NCBI GenBank assembly: GCA_038496445.1
Contig: JALMLS010000330.1
Coordinates: 90,274-154,273 of the forward strand
Reading direction: 5' to 3'
Source: Trichosphaerium sp. ATCC 40318
Taxonomy: Eukaryota; Discosea; Flabellinia; Trichosidae
Length of the DNA: 64,000 nt
A model generated the notes under the pieces. That model was not told the DNA's origin, made no database searches, and worked only from the letters and a program-made list of their open reading frames with translations. This document shows positions 1 to 11,323 of this stretch, one piece after another (within the stretch, counting starts at the first letter, position 1; every line of letters begins with the position of its first letter). A program made the position numbers and the translations under genes.

Positions 1-2741
1 CTGAAAACAAAGGGCGTACTTGATAGTATTGTTCCTTACTGACTGGGTCCGTTACTACCTTCACCACAATAATAACTGTTATATAATTGGATTTTACAGT
101 ATCAGGTTGATACGGTTCAGCACCTAACGCAAACGTATAAGAAAATGATTGATATAAACAAAAGGAACAAGCACAAATATTTAAACTAGTAATTGAAGAG
201 TCACTTACCTTCTTCTTGAAATACGAGCAACACAATGTCATTACCAATGTGACGCTTTTTGAATACCTAAGGATAACTTCACGTTAAAATAGTTTCCTAA
301 CACAAATACACATGCCTGTTGCTCATTCTTTTGTTGTTGAGGAAGAAGCGTTGATACATGCCACATTATTTCGTGACCTTTAAATGAGGAGTATACTGAT
401 TGCACACCAGTCGTATCCTCTAAACAAACATAAACATTGTAACAAATAAAGGTAAACCATAAAAAACTCTAAAACAATGTGTTCACAACAAGTATTCGAT
501 TAAAACTTTCCAAAAATGGTTTTAAACATACCCTTAGCATCTAATCCTCCAGTAAAACCCTCGAATCCTTTCAATTGAACGACATCGCCAATAAGTTTTA
601 AAAAACCGTCGTACAAAGCACTACCAGACGCTACATAAATTAGCATACACATATAGTGGTTTTTATTTATGTATCAAGCAAAATACTACGTACTGTTTTG
701 GAACATATCCTCCTCACGTGTTTGTCCTGGCTTGCAAAGCAGTATAGCAAACTTAAATTTATTTGTGACCTGCAGACGAACATTAGATGTTGTTACGTTA
801 AATCAATATTTAGCTAAAAATTACGTACCCTCATACCCTTATCCTTATCATCATATGCCATAAGCGTCTTGAAGACATCCAAGTTATTTTCACAAAGCTC
901 GAAACGTTTTTCTTTATGTTCTGGAACCAAAGCCTTTAGCAGTGTCAAACCCTGCAACGGTTCTTTCCAGTTTTCTAGAGTAACTCCCGATTCTAAACCA
1001 CCATCAACAAAACACTAATAATTCCGAACAAAAATAATATCTAACCTGCTAATTGGGACAGAGGTTTAAAATACTTGTTATTACCCTACAAATTCATTAG
1101 AATAATTTAACACAAGTTATAAACGTACATCCTTAGTGCGCACAATGGCACGAACCATTGGAGAGAACTCGTCCCGGCAAACCATAATTGACGCTACAAC
1201 AGGGTCTTTGGTGCCTGCACCAGCAAGATATGTGATATGGGCTAAAAAATGGTCGTTAGTCCCATTCAAAAAAAAAAAGATACTCAACGCACTGTCTTTA
1301 ATAAAATAGTTCTTAAACCACATTTTGTTCTCATGCCAGAAGTCTGTAGCATCGCTCTAAATTAAATAAATGAGCAAACTTTCGTTTTACAAAAAAATTC
1401 CAAAAAAAACGAACTTCTGAAGTGACATATTTGAACCCTTTATGCTCAGCAATAATTGGAGAAACAAGAGCCGAAAGATGCTCAGGTAAACTCTGTACTG
1501 TGCGCAATTTATCTTGAATAGTGCCTTTAAGCATTGACGGCTTCATTGTAGCATAATGACGCCTTCCAGGAGACATGGAGCTAGATCTACGCTTTTTACG
1601 TGTAATAGACGCTAAACATTATTAATAACTGTAAATAAACTGGCTGGCGCAATGCGATTGGCGTACTTGGAGGAGAAGCAGGGAAATTTCTTTGTCGTTG
1701 AGATTCATGAATTTCTGTTGACGCAGAGCCCTCTCCTCTTGGTAGTTTACCACGTAAGCTCATAGTATTACCGCGTAAGCTCATGGTATTACCGCGTGAG
1801 CTCGCGCCATTACCACGTAACATGTTACCACGCAAGCTCATATGCGATGCAGAGCGTTGATGTGGTTTTGGAGGAGGCCGAGGCTTTGGGGGTGGTAACG
1901 GTTTATTGTGACGCGTAGGTCGGTCTGAAGACGCGCGTTTGCGTGGTACTGGAGGTTTATATCCCTAAAACAATTTAAACACTAAACATACAATGGAAAT
2001 GACAAAAAGACCAAAAATGGAAAACAGCATTTAAAATCAACTTCTTTTTACGTACCAGTAGCCCAGGGTTACCTTTATCAAGCTTTCCTACACTGCTCGG
2101 TCCTCTATTACTAGTGACTCTGGCACTGTTTGGAGCATCGACAGCATTTCTTCTGAAGCGTCAATTGAAAAAATAGCGTAAAGTGCGCGTACGATCTGTT
2201 AGGAGAAGCTTGTCGATTACGTGCAGCTGAAGCTGGAAGTGGTGGAGTTTTGCTTGTTTGTGCTGGTTGTTGTCGTACTTGTGGGTGTACGGGTTGTTGT
2301 TTATACACTGACTGGCTTGGTGTTGGTGGGATTGGTGCCCTTTTTGTCGGCCGCTTTATGACGCGCACAAACCCTGCTGGAAACCATCCCTGAGCGTATT
2401 ATGAGAGGGATAACACTTGCACACGCGTTTTCGTACCTTTGTTCCATCTTGAAACACGCCGTGGTACCAGCCACCATCTTCTTTAGTCACTACAACAGTT
2501 TGGCCCTCAGCAATTGAGACTTCTCCTTCGCCTTCAGCACTAAAATCCTCGATGCAACGAACTGTGAACGGGAACTGTACATTGCCTACATAAGGAAGTA
2601 AGATTGATGTCCAGTTAAAGAATAGATATGCTAATACGCGCTCCTACAGTAATTGTAGTTTTGCACTAAATTGGGCTGTTTATTTTAGCTTGTTGTTGCA
2701 GTAGTGACATGAAAGCGAAAGAATAACGTACTGTGGTCCAT
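1..2741 (-). CDS. SH3 - proline-rich - Rap/Ran-GAP domain protein (3' end outside window)
   Basis: Predicted GTPase-activating protein for a Rap/Ral-type small GTPase. About a dozen exons can be joined on the minus strand. A 10-nt first exon (2732-2741) leads into an SH3 domain (exons 2437-2585 and from 2389; motif EDFSAEGEGE...GGWYHGVF...GWFPAGFV). A proline-, serine- and arginine-rich linker with MSLRGN repeats follows (about 2370-1570). The RapGAP domain then runs to the window edge: DPVVASIM, RAIVRTKD, FKFAILLCKPGQTREEDMF, LKGFEGFTGGLDAK, IMWHVSTLLP, KRHIGNDIVLLVFQEE. The Asn of HIGND corresponds to the catalytic asparagine of Rap1GAP, so activity is likely. The gene continues past base 1. 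Splice sites are mostly GTACG...AG. Confidence 0.88.
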
Positions 2742-3160
2742 GACGATCACTAATTCAATAACAAAGCGCAACCTTTAGGACGTGAGGTTTCTCTTTATCT
2801 TCAACAATATTAGTTTATCGAAAAGCGCTGGAGCATTTATGAAGTTGCGCAATTGGTTTTGGAAATAGTTGTAGCAATTGAACGTTTTTCAAAAAAACTA
2901 GCCGTGAAATTGTGAAAAAAAACGCGTCCTACGCAAGGGTATTGTTTTGGGCGAAGTAGCGGCTCTAATATTTTCATTCAAAACACGCTGCAAAGATCCA
3001 ATAAAAATAGTGCTGCACCAACCGTACCGATACTATGGTGTTGATATCGAGTGAGGCGTCATCACACTACTGGTGCGGTTACCGCTGGAGCGTATGGTCA
3101 GAATTGTTCAGCGCTAAGTCACCAATAAGCCGTAACTTGTTCTAAACCCAGCCTCACTCA
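2742..3160. promoter_or_regulatory. Divergent intergenic region
   Basis: About 420 bp between the starts of the SH3-RapGAP gene (minus) and the bL32m gene (plus). Its position makes it a shared promoter region. I see no further ORF, RNA gene or repeat. Confidence 0.45.
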
Positions 3161-3454
3161 ATGTTACGTACTCTCTGCTCTGCTGGCAGAGTCCAGGTGG
3201 CACGACAACGCTGTTCGACCACTACTGTAAGTCAGCGCGGATTTCATCAGTCCACATTGGTGCTAGCTGTGCCTAAAAGGAAAATTACAAAATCAAGGAG
3301 AAGAAAGCGCTATGCTATGCCTGAATACGCAGTAAAGAAAAAAGTTAATGTTTCTGCTTGCTCCTCATGCGGCGCAACGCGTTTCATTGGTAATATATGC
3401 ACAAATTGCGGCATGTACCACGGTAAGAAGAAACTCACTTACTACGACGCTTAA
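3161..3454 (+). CDS. mrpl32: Mitochondrial large-subunit ribosomal protein bL32m
   Basis: Single-exon, 97-residue protein. An N-terminal stretch rich in Arg and Ser with no acidic residues (residues 1-34) looks like a mitochondrial targeting peptide. It is followed by the bL32 signature AVPKRKITKSRRRKR and two CxxC pairs (CSSC, CTNC) that in this family bind zinc. The mature part has the length usual for bL32. The product is a structural protein of the mitochondrial 50S-type subunit. It starts at the only ATG ahead of the signature and is divergent from the RapGAP gene. Confidence 0.93.
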   Translation: MLRTLCSAGRVQVARQRCSTTTVSQRGFHQSTLVLAVPKRKITKSRRRKRYAMPEYAVKKKVNVSACSSCGATRFIGNICTNCGMYHGKKKLTYYDA

Positions 3455-3485
3455 ACCGATTGTTCTTGTACGATATCGCTAACGA

Positions 3486-3620
3486 ATGTTAGGTGTGCAA
3501 GCTCTAGCACCATCAAGGCGCTTTGAAAAACAACAAATCGCACAGCGTCTCAAGGATGAATCGCTTCTACCACAGCCAGAGGCAAACACAGAATCAAAAG
3601 AAGTATCAGCAAACAAATAG
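3486..3620 (+). CDS. Possible 44-residue ORF downstream of bL32m
   Basis: ATG-initiated ORF of 44 codons, 31 bp after the bL32m stop, with a charged sequence (MLGVQALAPSRRFEKQQ...). It matches nothing I recognise. It may be a small gene, the first exon of a gene I cannot follow, or 3' UTR sequence. Its position just after bL32m is the only context. Confidence 0.25.
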   Translation: MLGVQALAPSRRFEKQQIAQRLKDESLLPQPEANTESKEVSANK

Positions 3621-4455
3621 GCTCCTTAACCTTATCAAAATAATTTCTAATTCACCCTTTGCGACGTATATTGGGTACTTGGCGTACAACCAATACATTT
3701 TGCTGATTTGTGATGTTTTTGAGGCTTCACAAGAAAATATATGTACAAACTTCATCTGTATACGCTTGAAATAAACAAGCAAATGCATACTTACAATAAA
3801 ATGCATGAAAACCTACAACACGTGCACTAAATTGTAAACAACAAACCCGAGAAAATAAGAAAAAGAATCAATTTTGTTTTCGTGTCACCTGGATCTAACA
3901 TTCTTGAGTACTGCTGTATTTCATTTTGCATCCCTTTTCCGCCAGGAGAAGGAGTTACTAATTTCTCAAATCAATTCGTGGCATTTAAAAAAACATACTA
4001 AAAAATGCTTTCATGTGCAAGTAGTTCTCACCTCTATAGCTGAACACTTGTTTGCAGCTGTACACCAACATAATACTCGGTATTCTCTAAAGGAAGGCTT
4101 GACAATTACTCTACGCCTACAAAACCCACTGCTGAAACGGACTCATGTACCATTCCATGCAAGTGATATCTCTTTGTTTGTTTTTTGCTATTTCCATTCC
4201 AACTTTAACGGAAAGTGAGATGGAATAAAATACCAGTTCGAACCATGTACTATATGTCATGCAAGTATCATCCAGTCAATTCTATCCAAGTAAACAAAAC
4301 CCGCTAAACAGATACTATGTTTATACAATGTATTCTAAGATACTCTTGGTAATATTGTGGTAGCGATGAATAAACTTGGACAAGTTTTTGTTCAGCGACA
4401 AAGGAATATTGAATGATTGAAAACTAGTAATTCATTGCAAACATTTCTACTCATT
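3621..4455. other. Intergenic, nothing recognised
   Basis: AT-rich sequence with several short open frames on both strands, none with a recognisable motif, conserved neighbour or splice structure. I see no gene here. Confidence 0.4.
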
Positions 4456-5140
4456 CAAAGCACGAGATAATCGAAAGCGATCCCAATCATGAAATCAATC
4501 AGATGTGGCCAATTTTTGCAAGTTTACAGCCACTAAAACACGATACAACGAGGATCTAGTCAAGCTTGGCATGTGGAAATCTTATTACGATGATGGAAAA
4601 CTGAAGAGTAGTAAGACATAGAGAACTTTTTGCTAAGTAGTTGAAAACCAAAAAAAAATTCGTTGTGGTTCACAAATGTTCGCTAGCAACTTCATATTAC
4701 GGCTACAATTAGACACAGTGCTGTTAAATGTACTACAAATGTACTAGTAACCAAAAACTATCACATGGCTGTAAATTCGTAAAAAACTGAAAAACGTGCT
4801 TTTGTTGATAATTTTCATTCGAATGGTAAACAGTTTCTGAAAGCCAAAGTCACTTTTCAATGGCGTCTTACTATACACACAGTATCTTACATTGTGTCAC
4901 GAAACTCCTGGGTTCAACTACAGATTACAACATAAAATATGGCAGACCGCAACCGCCTGTTTCTAAGGCAACGGAAATACATTTCCCTATATCCAGAAAG
5001 GGTGGTACCAAAGTTTCAAAACAGGCCTTGCTGGTCTACCCAATCTTTACACGAAACAAAATAAAAACGTTTTTGGTAAGATACAAATACGCACCAAACT
5101 TTAGGACATGCGATTCTATGCGTAGAAAAGAACAATAAGA
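4456..5140 (+). pseudogene. Decayed F-box-YwqK-repeat gene remnant
   Basis: Fragments in shifting frames match the intact F-box-YwqK proteins of this window. HEIIESDPNHEINQMWPIF (about 4462-4518) lines up with the end of the F-box segment in the 22.3 kb and 37.8 kb genes. After a 1-base frame change comes TATKTRYNEDLVKLGMW, the counterpart of their TAVTSRYDSKL motif. A YwqK-like unit (YYDDGKLKS) then meets a stop near 4618. Weaker unit-like pieces (FHSNGKQFLKAKV, KGWYQSFKTGLL) continue to about 5040. This may be the broken 5' half of the next locus or a separate dead copy. The homology is visible; the extent is my estimate. Confidence 0.6.
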
Positions 5141-5364
5141 AGAACTTACCTCGTTTATTCCAATTAGTCGTATCCACAGTACTCAAATATGTATATTAAA
5201 TCCACTACAACCTATTTAGTACTATAGTGACCTGCAAGAGTAAACAAGTGGTAGTGGTTCACGAAAAGTACGTTTTACAGTTTTTTAGCGCAAAAATGTG
5301 TCAACAAAGTTCTTGAATTAATTTCGCAGTTAGGTGCAATTATTGTACACTCTAATTTCGCTCA

Positions 5365-6686
5365 ATGTGTTCTAAACGTATTATACATGCAGGCTATGCT
5401 TATCAACTACTTAGCAAAAAGTTCTCTAATAACGGAGAGTTACACGGGATTAGTAAGTCTTGGTATGAAAACACCAAGTTAAAATCACATATTCAGTATG
5501 TAAAAGGGAAAAGAGACGGGCAATTCAACCATTGGTACGAAAATGGCCAACAGCACATACAATGCCATTTTGTAAACGATATAAAAAGAAGGCGAGAACA
5601 AACACTGGAGCTCTAACGGACAGCTGTTGCGTCTCTTTCACTACAAGAACAATAAAAGAGCGGGAGAGTACAAAGAGTGGCGAGAAAGCGGACAATTGGA
5701 AAAGATATTCCACTATGTGAAGGTTGGAATGTGCACGTGGTTTAATGAAAATGGCCAAATGCAAAGTTGTTGCCCCTACATCAATGGCAAGAAGGAAGGG
5801 ACAAGAGTAGAATACTATAATAACGGTCAAGTAGAAGCACGTACAACCTACATCAATGGCGTAATGCACGGTGAGTTTAAGAATTGGTTTGAAAATGGTC
5901 AAGTGGTATCTCAAGGTAGTTATATCAATGACAAACGCAACGGAGAGATTAAGCGGTGGTTTCAAAGTGGGCAATTGCGTGACACATGGAACTATGTAGA
6001 AGGCAAACTCGAAGGCGAGAGTAAAAGATGGCACAATAACGGTCAACTAGCTGAACTTTCAAACTATGAGAATAATAAGCAGGAAGGAGTATATAAAAGG
6101 TGGTGCGCTAGTGGTAATTTAGGTATGTCGTAGTGAAGTCTTTTCCTCTAATAGTAAAGTAGAGCAGCATGGTCATTTCGCCAATGATAAGCCTCTATAC
6201 ACCATTATGTGGAATGACAAAGGCCAACTGAAGAGGTACCGTAATTACCGTACTGGCGAGAGGAAGATATGGCATGATAACGGCCAATTGGCAATACAAT
6301 TATTTATGATTAGCGGTAAGTTCGAAGGGAAGCACTTGTCATGGCACAAGAATGGTAAAATAAAGAGAATTACCACTTTTGTCAATGGCAAACAAGAAGG
6401 AGAGTTCACAATTTGGTATGAAAATGGCGAAAAGGAGGAACAAGGCCATCATATACGAAATGAGCTCAATGGTGAGATGAGGAGATGGTATGTAGATGGA
6501 AAATTGTATCAAGTTTATAACTACAGAGACGGTAAACTTGATGGAGAGTTCCAAGAATGGCAACAGAATGGTGTTTTGCGCAAAATTTGCAATTATGTCA
6601 ACAACAAGTGTGAAAGAGAGGATCTACGGCAAGAATCTAGCTCCTTTGAACCAGAAGTAATATGCAAGAACGATAAACAGATTTGA
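5365..6686 (+). pseudogene. YwqK/MORN-like repeat protein gene with two frame breaks
   Basis: A tandem array of about 23-residue units of the form W-x-x-N-G-Q-L...Y-x-N-G-K-x-x-G-E, as in YwqK-family and MORN-like proteins. Units run almost without a gap from 5440 to 6620 but use three frames in turn. The first change is in an A-run near 5590, where the upstream frame soon stops while the repeat pattern continues one base over. The second is near 6115-6140. Homology across both breaks shows that the ancestor was one ORF. Assembly or sequencing error in the A-run cannot be excluded for the first break. No F-box is visible in this part; the remnant just upstream may have supplied it. Confidence 0.75.
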
Positions 6687-7070
6687 TAGCACAAAGGAAA
6701 AACGTATCTATTTGCAGAAGGTTGTATCGTTGAGATATTACAATAAACAATAAACTATACTAGATTATAGTTATATGCTGACTCTTGTTTCATTGTACAA
6801 TAGAACTATTTTGAGTTAGCTAGCCTGATTTTTCTGGATGGTCTGCAAGCTGTCCAATAGTGCATCCTTATGGATGACTTTACGCGAGCATAAGAGAAAG
6901 TCACGTGCGCTACAAATCGGGTGTAGCCTTCTAAAAAGTAGGCTTAACGTTAAAACAAAATAGCGTTATTTCAGGTCAATCCGTTTAAAATCTTGTGTCC
7001 GAACGTCAATTGCAGACCTTAATTGTAGCAGACTTAACATTTTTACTAGTAAGCTTGAAACGCTTCAAAA
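6687..7070. other. Intergenic, nothing recognised
   Basis: About 380 bp of AT-rich sequence between the broken YwqK gene and the F-box-LRR gene. One CACGTG at about 6903 is the only motif I can point to; it lies about 165 bp upstream of the next start codon. Confidence 0.35.
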
Positions 7071-8627
7071 ATGGACTGCTTGGGCACTTCAATTGAGCAG
7101 GCACTCATATACTATTGTGAGAACCACAAAGATGAATACAGTAGAATTACTGCAGAACAACGCAAACCATTCCTAAAACAGCTTGAAAGTATCTTAAACA
7201 ATGCAAACAAGAGACTGATGTTACAACTTGACCAATATCTACTCCAAAACACTTGTACGACTAAACAGCGAGCAGAAAAGGTTGCCAAGGATATACATTC
7301 ACAACGTCATCGTGATACAAACACTGAAGAGCTAGCATTGCCTCAACATAAGCTAACAAGACAGTGCGCTATTCCTTATTGTTTATATCACTAACAGCTG
7401 CAAAAAAGTAGAACACAGACGACTATACAACACTCCACCATTCTCGATTTCCCCCCAGAGGTTATTTCAACTATCCTACATCAGGTAGATGCAAAATCAA
7501 GATTTATTGTTGTGCAAACTTGTCATATGATGGCTGATATTATTCATCATGTTGTTGGTTATGAAAAGATATTCATATATGACATTCCAGATATTCTAAA
7601 GGTTAGACAATACCAAGGTGTTATGAACAACACAATCGTTGTTTTGAATGTTGAAAACAATACTTTATTCTCATTGCTGTCAGGGTGTAAAAACGTTTCT
7701 GCTGAGTTCACAAGAAGTTCTGTAGCATTAATTGAGAAGAGTAGTGTTATAAATGACACTGACCTCAAAGCACTTGCAGGAGTTCATTACATTTATCTAA
7801 ATCGTTGTAAGCATATTACAGATGAAGGTATACGAGCATTGAGCGGTGTACATACCATAGTTCTTTCTATGACGTCAGTCACAGATGAAGGTATTAAAGC
7901 ACTTAAAGGTGTTCATAATATTTGCCTTTGTAGTTGTAAAAACGTGACGGATGAAGGCATCAAATCGCTTGCAGGAGTGCACACGATTGATGTAATGTTA
8001 TGTCCAAATGTGACGGATGAAGGCATCAAATGCTTAGCTGGTGTTCACCACATTGATCTTTCACGTACCTCAGTGACAGATAGGGGTGTAAAGTTCCTAG
8101 CTGGAGTTCACACAATCTACCTTTCTCGTACTTCAGTAACTGATGAGGGAATCAAATCACTCAAAGGAGTACACTCCATCTATCTTCAAGATGTACCTGT
8201 TTCAGATGAGGGTGTTAAAGCACTTGCAGGCGTTCATACTATTCATCTTGGAGATACATCAGTGACAGATGAAGGTATAAAATCACTCAAAGGAGTTTAT
8301 GCTATTGACCTTTCTCGCACATCAGTGACTGATGAAGGTGTCAAAGCATTGAAAGGAGTTCATGCAATTAATCTTGATGGCACATCAGTTACAGACGAAG
8401 GCATAAAAGCTCTAATAGGAGTCCATACTATTGGACTTCTAAATTGTGATCAAGTGACAAATGAAGGTATTAAAGTACTTGCAAGTGTACCAAGCCTGCA
8501 TGCTATTGAAAAGCCTTGGAGCTATAAACGTGACCCTGGACGCCCTAAGCATATTCAAATAGTTGTCTATCATCATTTGTTTATACAACGTGCTTTGAAA
8601 CTGTATTATAAAGGTCTGCCCTGTTAG
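7071..8627 (+). CDS. F-box leucine-rich-repeat protein, copy 1 (5' junction unresolved)
   Basis: Putative SCF ubiquitin-ligase substrate receptor. Residues 1-80 form a helical, charged N-terminal region (SIEQALIYYCENHKDEYS) shared with the copy at 35.8 kb. An F-box-like segment follows (ILDFPPEVISTILHQV...TCHMMADIIHHVVGYE, about 7440-7565), then about 13 LRRs of the Cys-containing type, consensus VTDEGIKALAGVHTIDLS, to 8510. The two parts share a frame but are separated by an in-frame TAA at 7392-7394. The paralogue has a 58-nt intron at this position. Here a 117-nt intron (7281-7397, GTTGCC...TAACAG) would remove the stop and keep the frame, but its donor is poor. The alternative is a nonsense mutation. 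Confidence 0.75.
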
Positions 8628-8963
8628 TACATACACTAAAACACGAACCAATAAATAAACAGTTGTCCCTACTTAATTTGCAAACGACTGAAGCTGCAAA
8701 CTGAAGACGCGACAAATAGAAAAACCAGAATACAATAGGACTGTTTCTTTGCACCACTAGGTAAAGTTGAGCCAAACAGAAATGTCAAAGTTTTTGCCAG
8801 ATAATGTTCGTGCAGCTGTTAATTTTTGACTGCACTAGCCTTTTCGCAAAGGTGTTTAATGATTAGTTAGCTAGTGTGTTGGATGTTTTTTCTAATGTTT
8901 TTTGGTTCAGAGAAATTTGCTCCTTTGTTGTTTGTTTGTTTTTTATTTTGTTTACTATACATT
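8628..8963. other. Convergent intergenic region
   Basis: About 335 bp between the stop codons of the F-box-LRR gene (plus) and TAF8 (minus). T-rich from 8880 on. No ORF or RNA gene that I can support. Confidence 0.35.
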
Positions 8964-10272
8964 TCAATTATTGTGCCCGTCAAGCTCTTCTAGTCTATTA
9001 TTTTTATGTTGTAACCCAATAATACGTTCTACTTTTGCATTTCTTTTACGTCTTTCCATTACTTCGCTTTCTGCTTCTTTTCTATGAGACTCTTTGCCGT
9101 GGTGTAAATCACGATTTGTTTGTCTGTATGTATTTCTAACCATGGTTCCTTCTGGATCCAGTGGAGTTGGTTGTGATACAACTACAAAGAGCGTCAAAAA
9201 GAGGAACAATCGATACATTTTTTAGTTTTTTCAAAAAACCCTGCGCTTCTCACCTTGTTGTACTTCAATTTCCATTGGATCCAATACACCGTCATTATGA
9301 GCAAATCTATAACCTATTTGAATACAAGTGTTAGAGGAAAAGCAATACATGTATGAGTGAGAACACTAACAACAATAAAAAATGAGAGAAAAAAAATGAT
9401 TAAAATGTTTACCAGTTGTCTCATTTCCGTTTCGCGAATCAGCTTTAGACACCTCCACGAATTTATCCATCAAACGCTTAAGAGATGTTTCAACTCTATC
9501 ACGATCACTTTTGGATGATGCAGACTCCGTAGAAGTCTTTGTTTTGATAGGAGCCTAATTTAAAATTTAATTTTTTTATAATCCGAATATATCGTTACAT
9601 GTGACGTTTTAAGCGCCTACTATACGTACTGGTGTATTACCATATGTCCATCGTTCGGGAAAAGGTAATAAGAATTGTGGAATATGTTTTTGAGGCGTTT
9701 TATCTACATCTTCTTCCTTAAGTGTTGGTTTGTCCACGTTTTCGTCACGAAGTGGGAATTTAGGCACAGCTATTACACAGGTTGGTTAATAACGCTTTGG
9801 AATATTGATATAAAGTATTACGCATTGGAAATGCCAGCTTGGCGCCTTGTTCATGCCATTTGGCAAGTTCAACTGTATCTACCCTCATGTCTTGAAATGC
9901 TTGCCTGTGAGAGTAATTTAGCGCGGTTTATTGAAGATTGTTTTAAAAGTTTGTAATAACGTTAACAATAATGATTTAACACAATGACTTGGCGATTTAA
10001 TGGCTGCAGAGCTGCGTACAGTACATCATTGAAGTTTGCTTCATTTCTGCCCGCCAGTTCCGCGTAACTGTGCGCTGCACGGCCTAGTTCTTCAATATCT
10101 ACTCTAGATGAGCGTACTGTAATTAATACACGCAATGTAAATACGCACAGCGTTCGCTTACATCTACCAACGTTTCAAAGGCGGATTTCTCTGTAGAGGC
10201 GAAATCAAAACTTGTACAAATCTGAGAGACAGCAATACGAAGCAGCGCTCGCGGAAACGCCTTGTCTGTCAT
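8964..10272 (-). CDS. TAF8: TFIID subunit TAF8
   Basis: General transcription factor subunit. The N-terminal histone-fold (bromodomain-associated) region is spread over two exons: RALLRIAVSQICTSFDFAS...KSAFETLVDV near 10.2 kb and ELGRAAHSYAELAGRNEANF near 10.05 kb. The TAF8-type C-terminal motif HIPQFLLPFPERWTYGNTP is at about 9680-9640. A Ser- and Lys-rich segment (TSTESASSKSDRDR) and a charged tail follow, ending at the TGA at 8964. The start is the ATG at 10272, directly before the histone fold. At least six exons. In the family this fold pairs with TAF10 inside TFIID. It is divergent from the NAA60-like gene, with only about 60 bp between the starts. Confidence 0.82.
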
Positions 10273-10335
10273 CTGTGCATCGCCTGGTGAGTGATAAAGT
10301 CAACAAAGAACCCAGTTTGACCAAAGTGGTTATTA

Positions 10336-11244
10336 ATGTCTCACATTAGCAAAGCGAGGAAGAAAAAGCACTTGGTGGACAAAGAAGATCTAACAGTACG
10401 TTTTGTAGAAGAGAAAGATGTAGCAGAAATAAAAATCCTCCAGGTACACCATTTTTCATTAGGTCGCTCTAATAATGTTCCTATAGGATGGGTTGTTCCC
10501 TGTAAAATATGATGAGCGTTTCTACAAGAAACTGACAACAAAAAGTGTCATTTCCCGCACAATGCTATACGACGGCAAAGTAATTGGCGTTGCCACAGCG
10601 AAAATTCCAACAGCAAAAATTTTTGAAACGTATGACGTAGACAAATACCCCAACCACTTACTATCTCACTATTAATCACTTGGTTAGGATACTAAGTATT
10701 TTAACGTGTCATTGTGAAACAGGCAAAAAAGGCTACATAATGACGTTTGGAATTGATATAACATACCGCAGGCAAGGTTTGGGGCGAATCCTACTTGAGG
10801 TAAATTCGTACACGCTAGTAGAAGGGTGATATTCGCTAATTATGTAAAAAAAAGAGCATCATTTCCCAGCTTGAAGAATTGGGATGCTCAAAAGTATTCT
10901 TGCACGTCAAGAGTGATAATACACCAGCTATAAAGTTCTATAAGAGTACGCCACATACTCTACTTTAATTTAAAGTGTCATTTCAAACAAAATGAAGCGT
11001 TGTTGATGCTTACAGACTGTTTGAAATTATAGATGTCGGATTTCATTTAGCAACAAAGTTGAAGAACTACTATGAGATTGAGAAGGAACATTATGACGCT
11101 TACTCTATGGTTCTTGATCTACGTAGTGATACAAAAGGTGCTGCACCTGTTGCAGATTTTTCAGATGAGATGAGGCCTCTATGGGTTGTTTTGTTTATAA
11201 TTGTTGTTATTGTACTTCTTTGTGTTAGAATAATGATTACGTGA
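10336..11244 (+). CDS. NAA60: N-terminal acetyltransferase, NAA60/NAA50-like, with C-terminal membrane anchor
   Basis: GNAT-fold protein that would acetylate protein N-termini using acetyl-CoA. The exons encode LTVRFVEEKDVAEIKIL, DGLFPVKYDERFYKKL (the F-P-V/I-x-Y signature of NAA50/NAA60), GYIMTFGIDITYRRQGLGRI (acetyl-CoA loop R/Q-x-x-G-x-G) and FLHVKSDNTPAIKFYK. The NAA60-like end KNYYEIEKEHYDAYSMVL follows, and a hydrophobic helix (LWVVLFIIVVIVLLCV) ends the protein. Human NAA60 is a Golgi-membrane enzyme, so the anchor fits. One exon junction near 10950 does not join cleanly with standard GT-AG rules and remains open. Confidence 0.78.
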
Positions 11245-11323
11245 CAGGAAGAAATAAAAAATGAACAGATTTTTTGAGTTGACTTATTTGACGCTTCCTT
11301 GACAACAATAAACGTTAATACTC

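Noticed and set aside
4220-4245. Possible tRNA T-arm (GTTCGAACC)
   Set aside because: No matching acceptor, D or anticodon stems around it on either strand.
5525-6046. 173-codon minus-strand ORF
   Set aside because: Antisense of the YwqK repeat array.
5365-6686. Functional toxin-antitoxin interpretation of YwqK-like repeats
   Set aside because: The antitoxin name is a bacterial annotation; here the repeats occur in eukaryotic multi-domain F-box proteins with no toxin partner in sight.
5365-6686. Programmed ribosomal frameshifting
   Set aside because: The breaks lack a shared slippery motif and the upstream frames run on past the shift points; mutation or read error is simpler.
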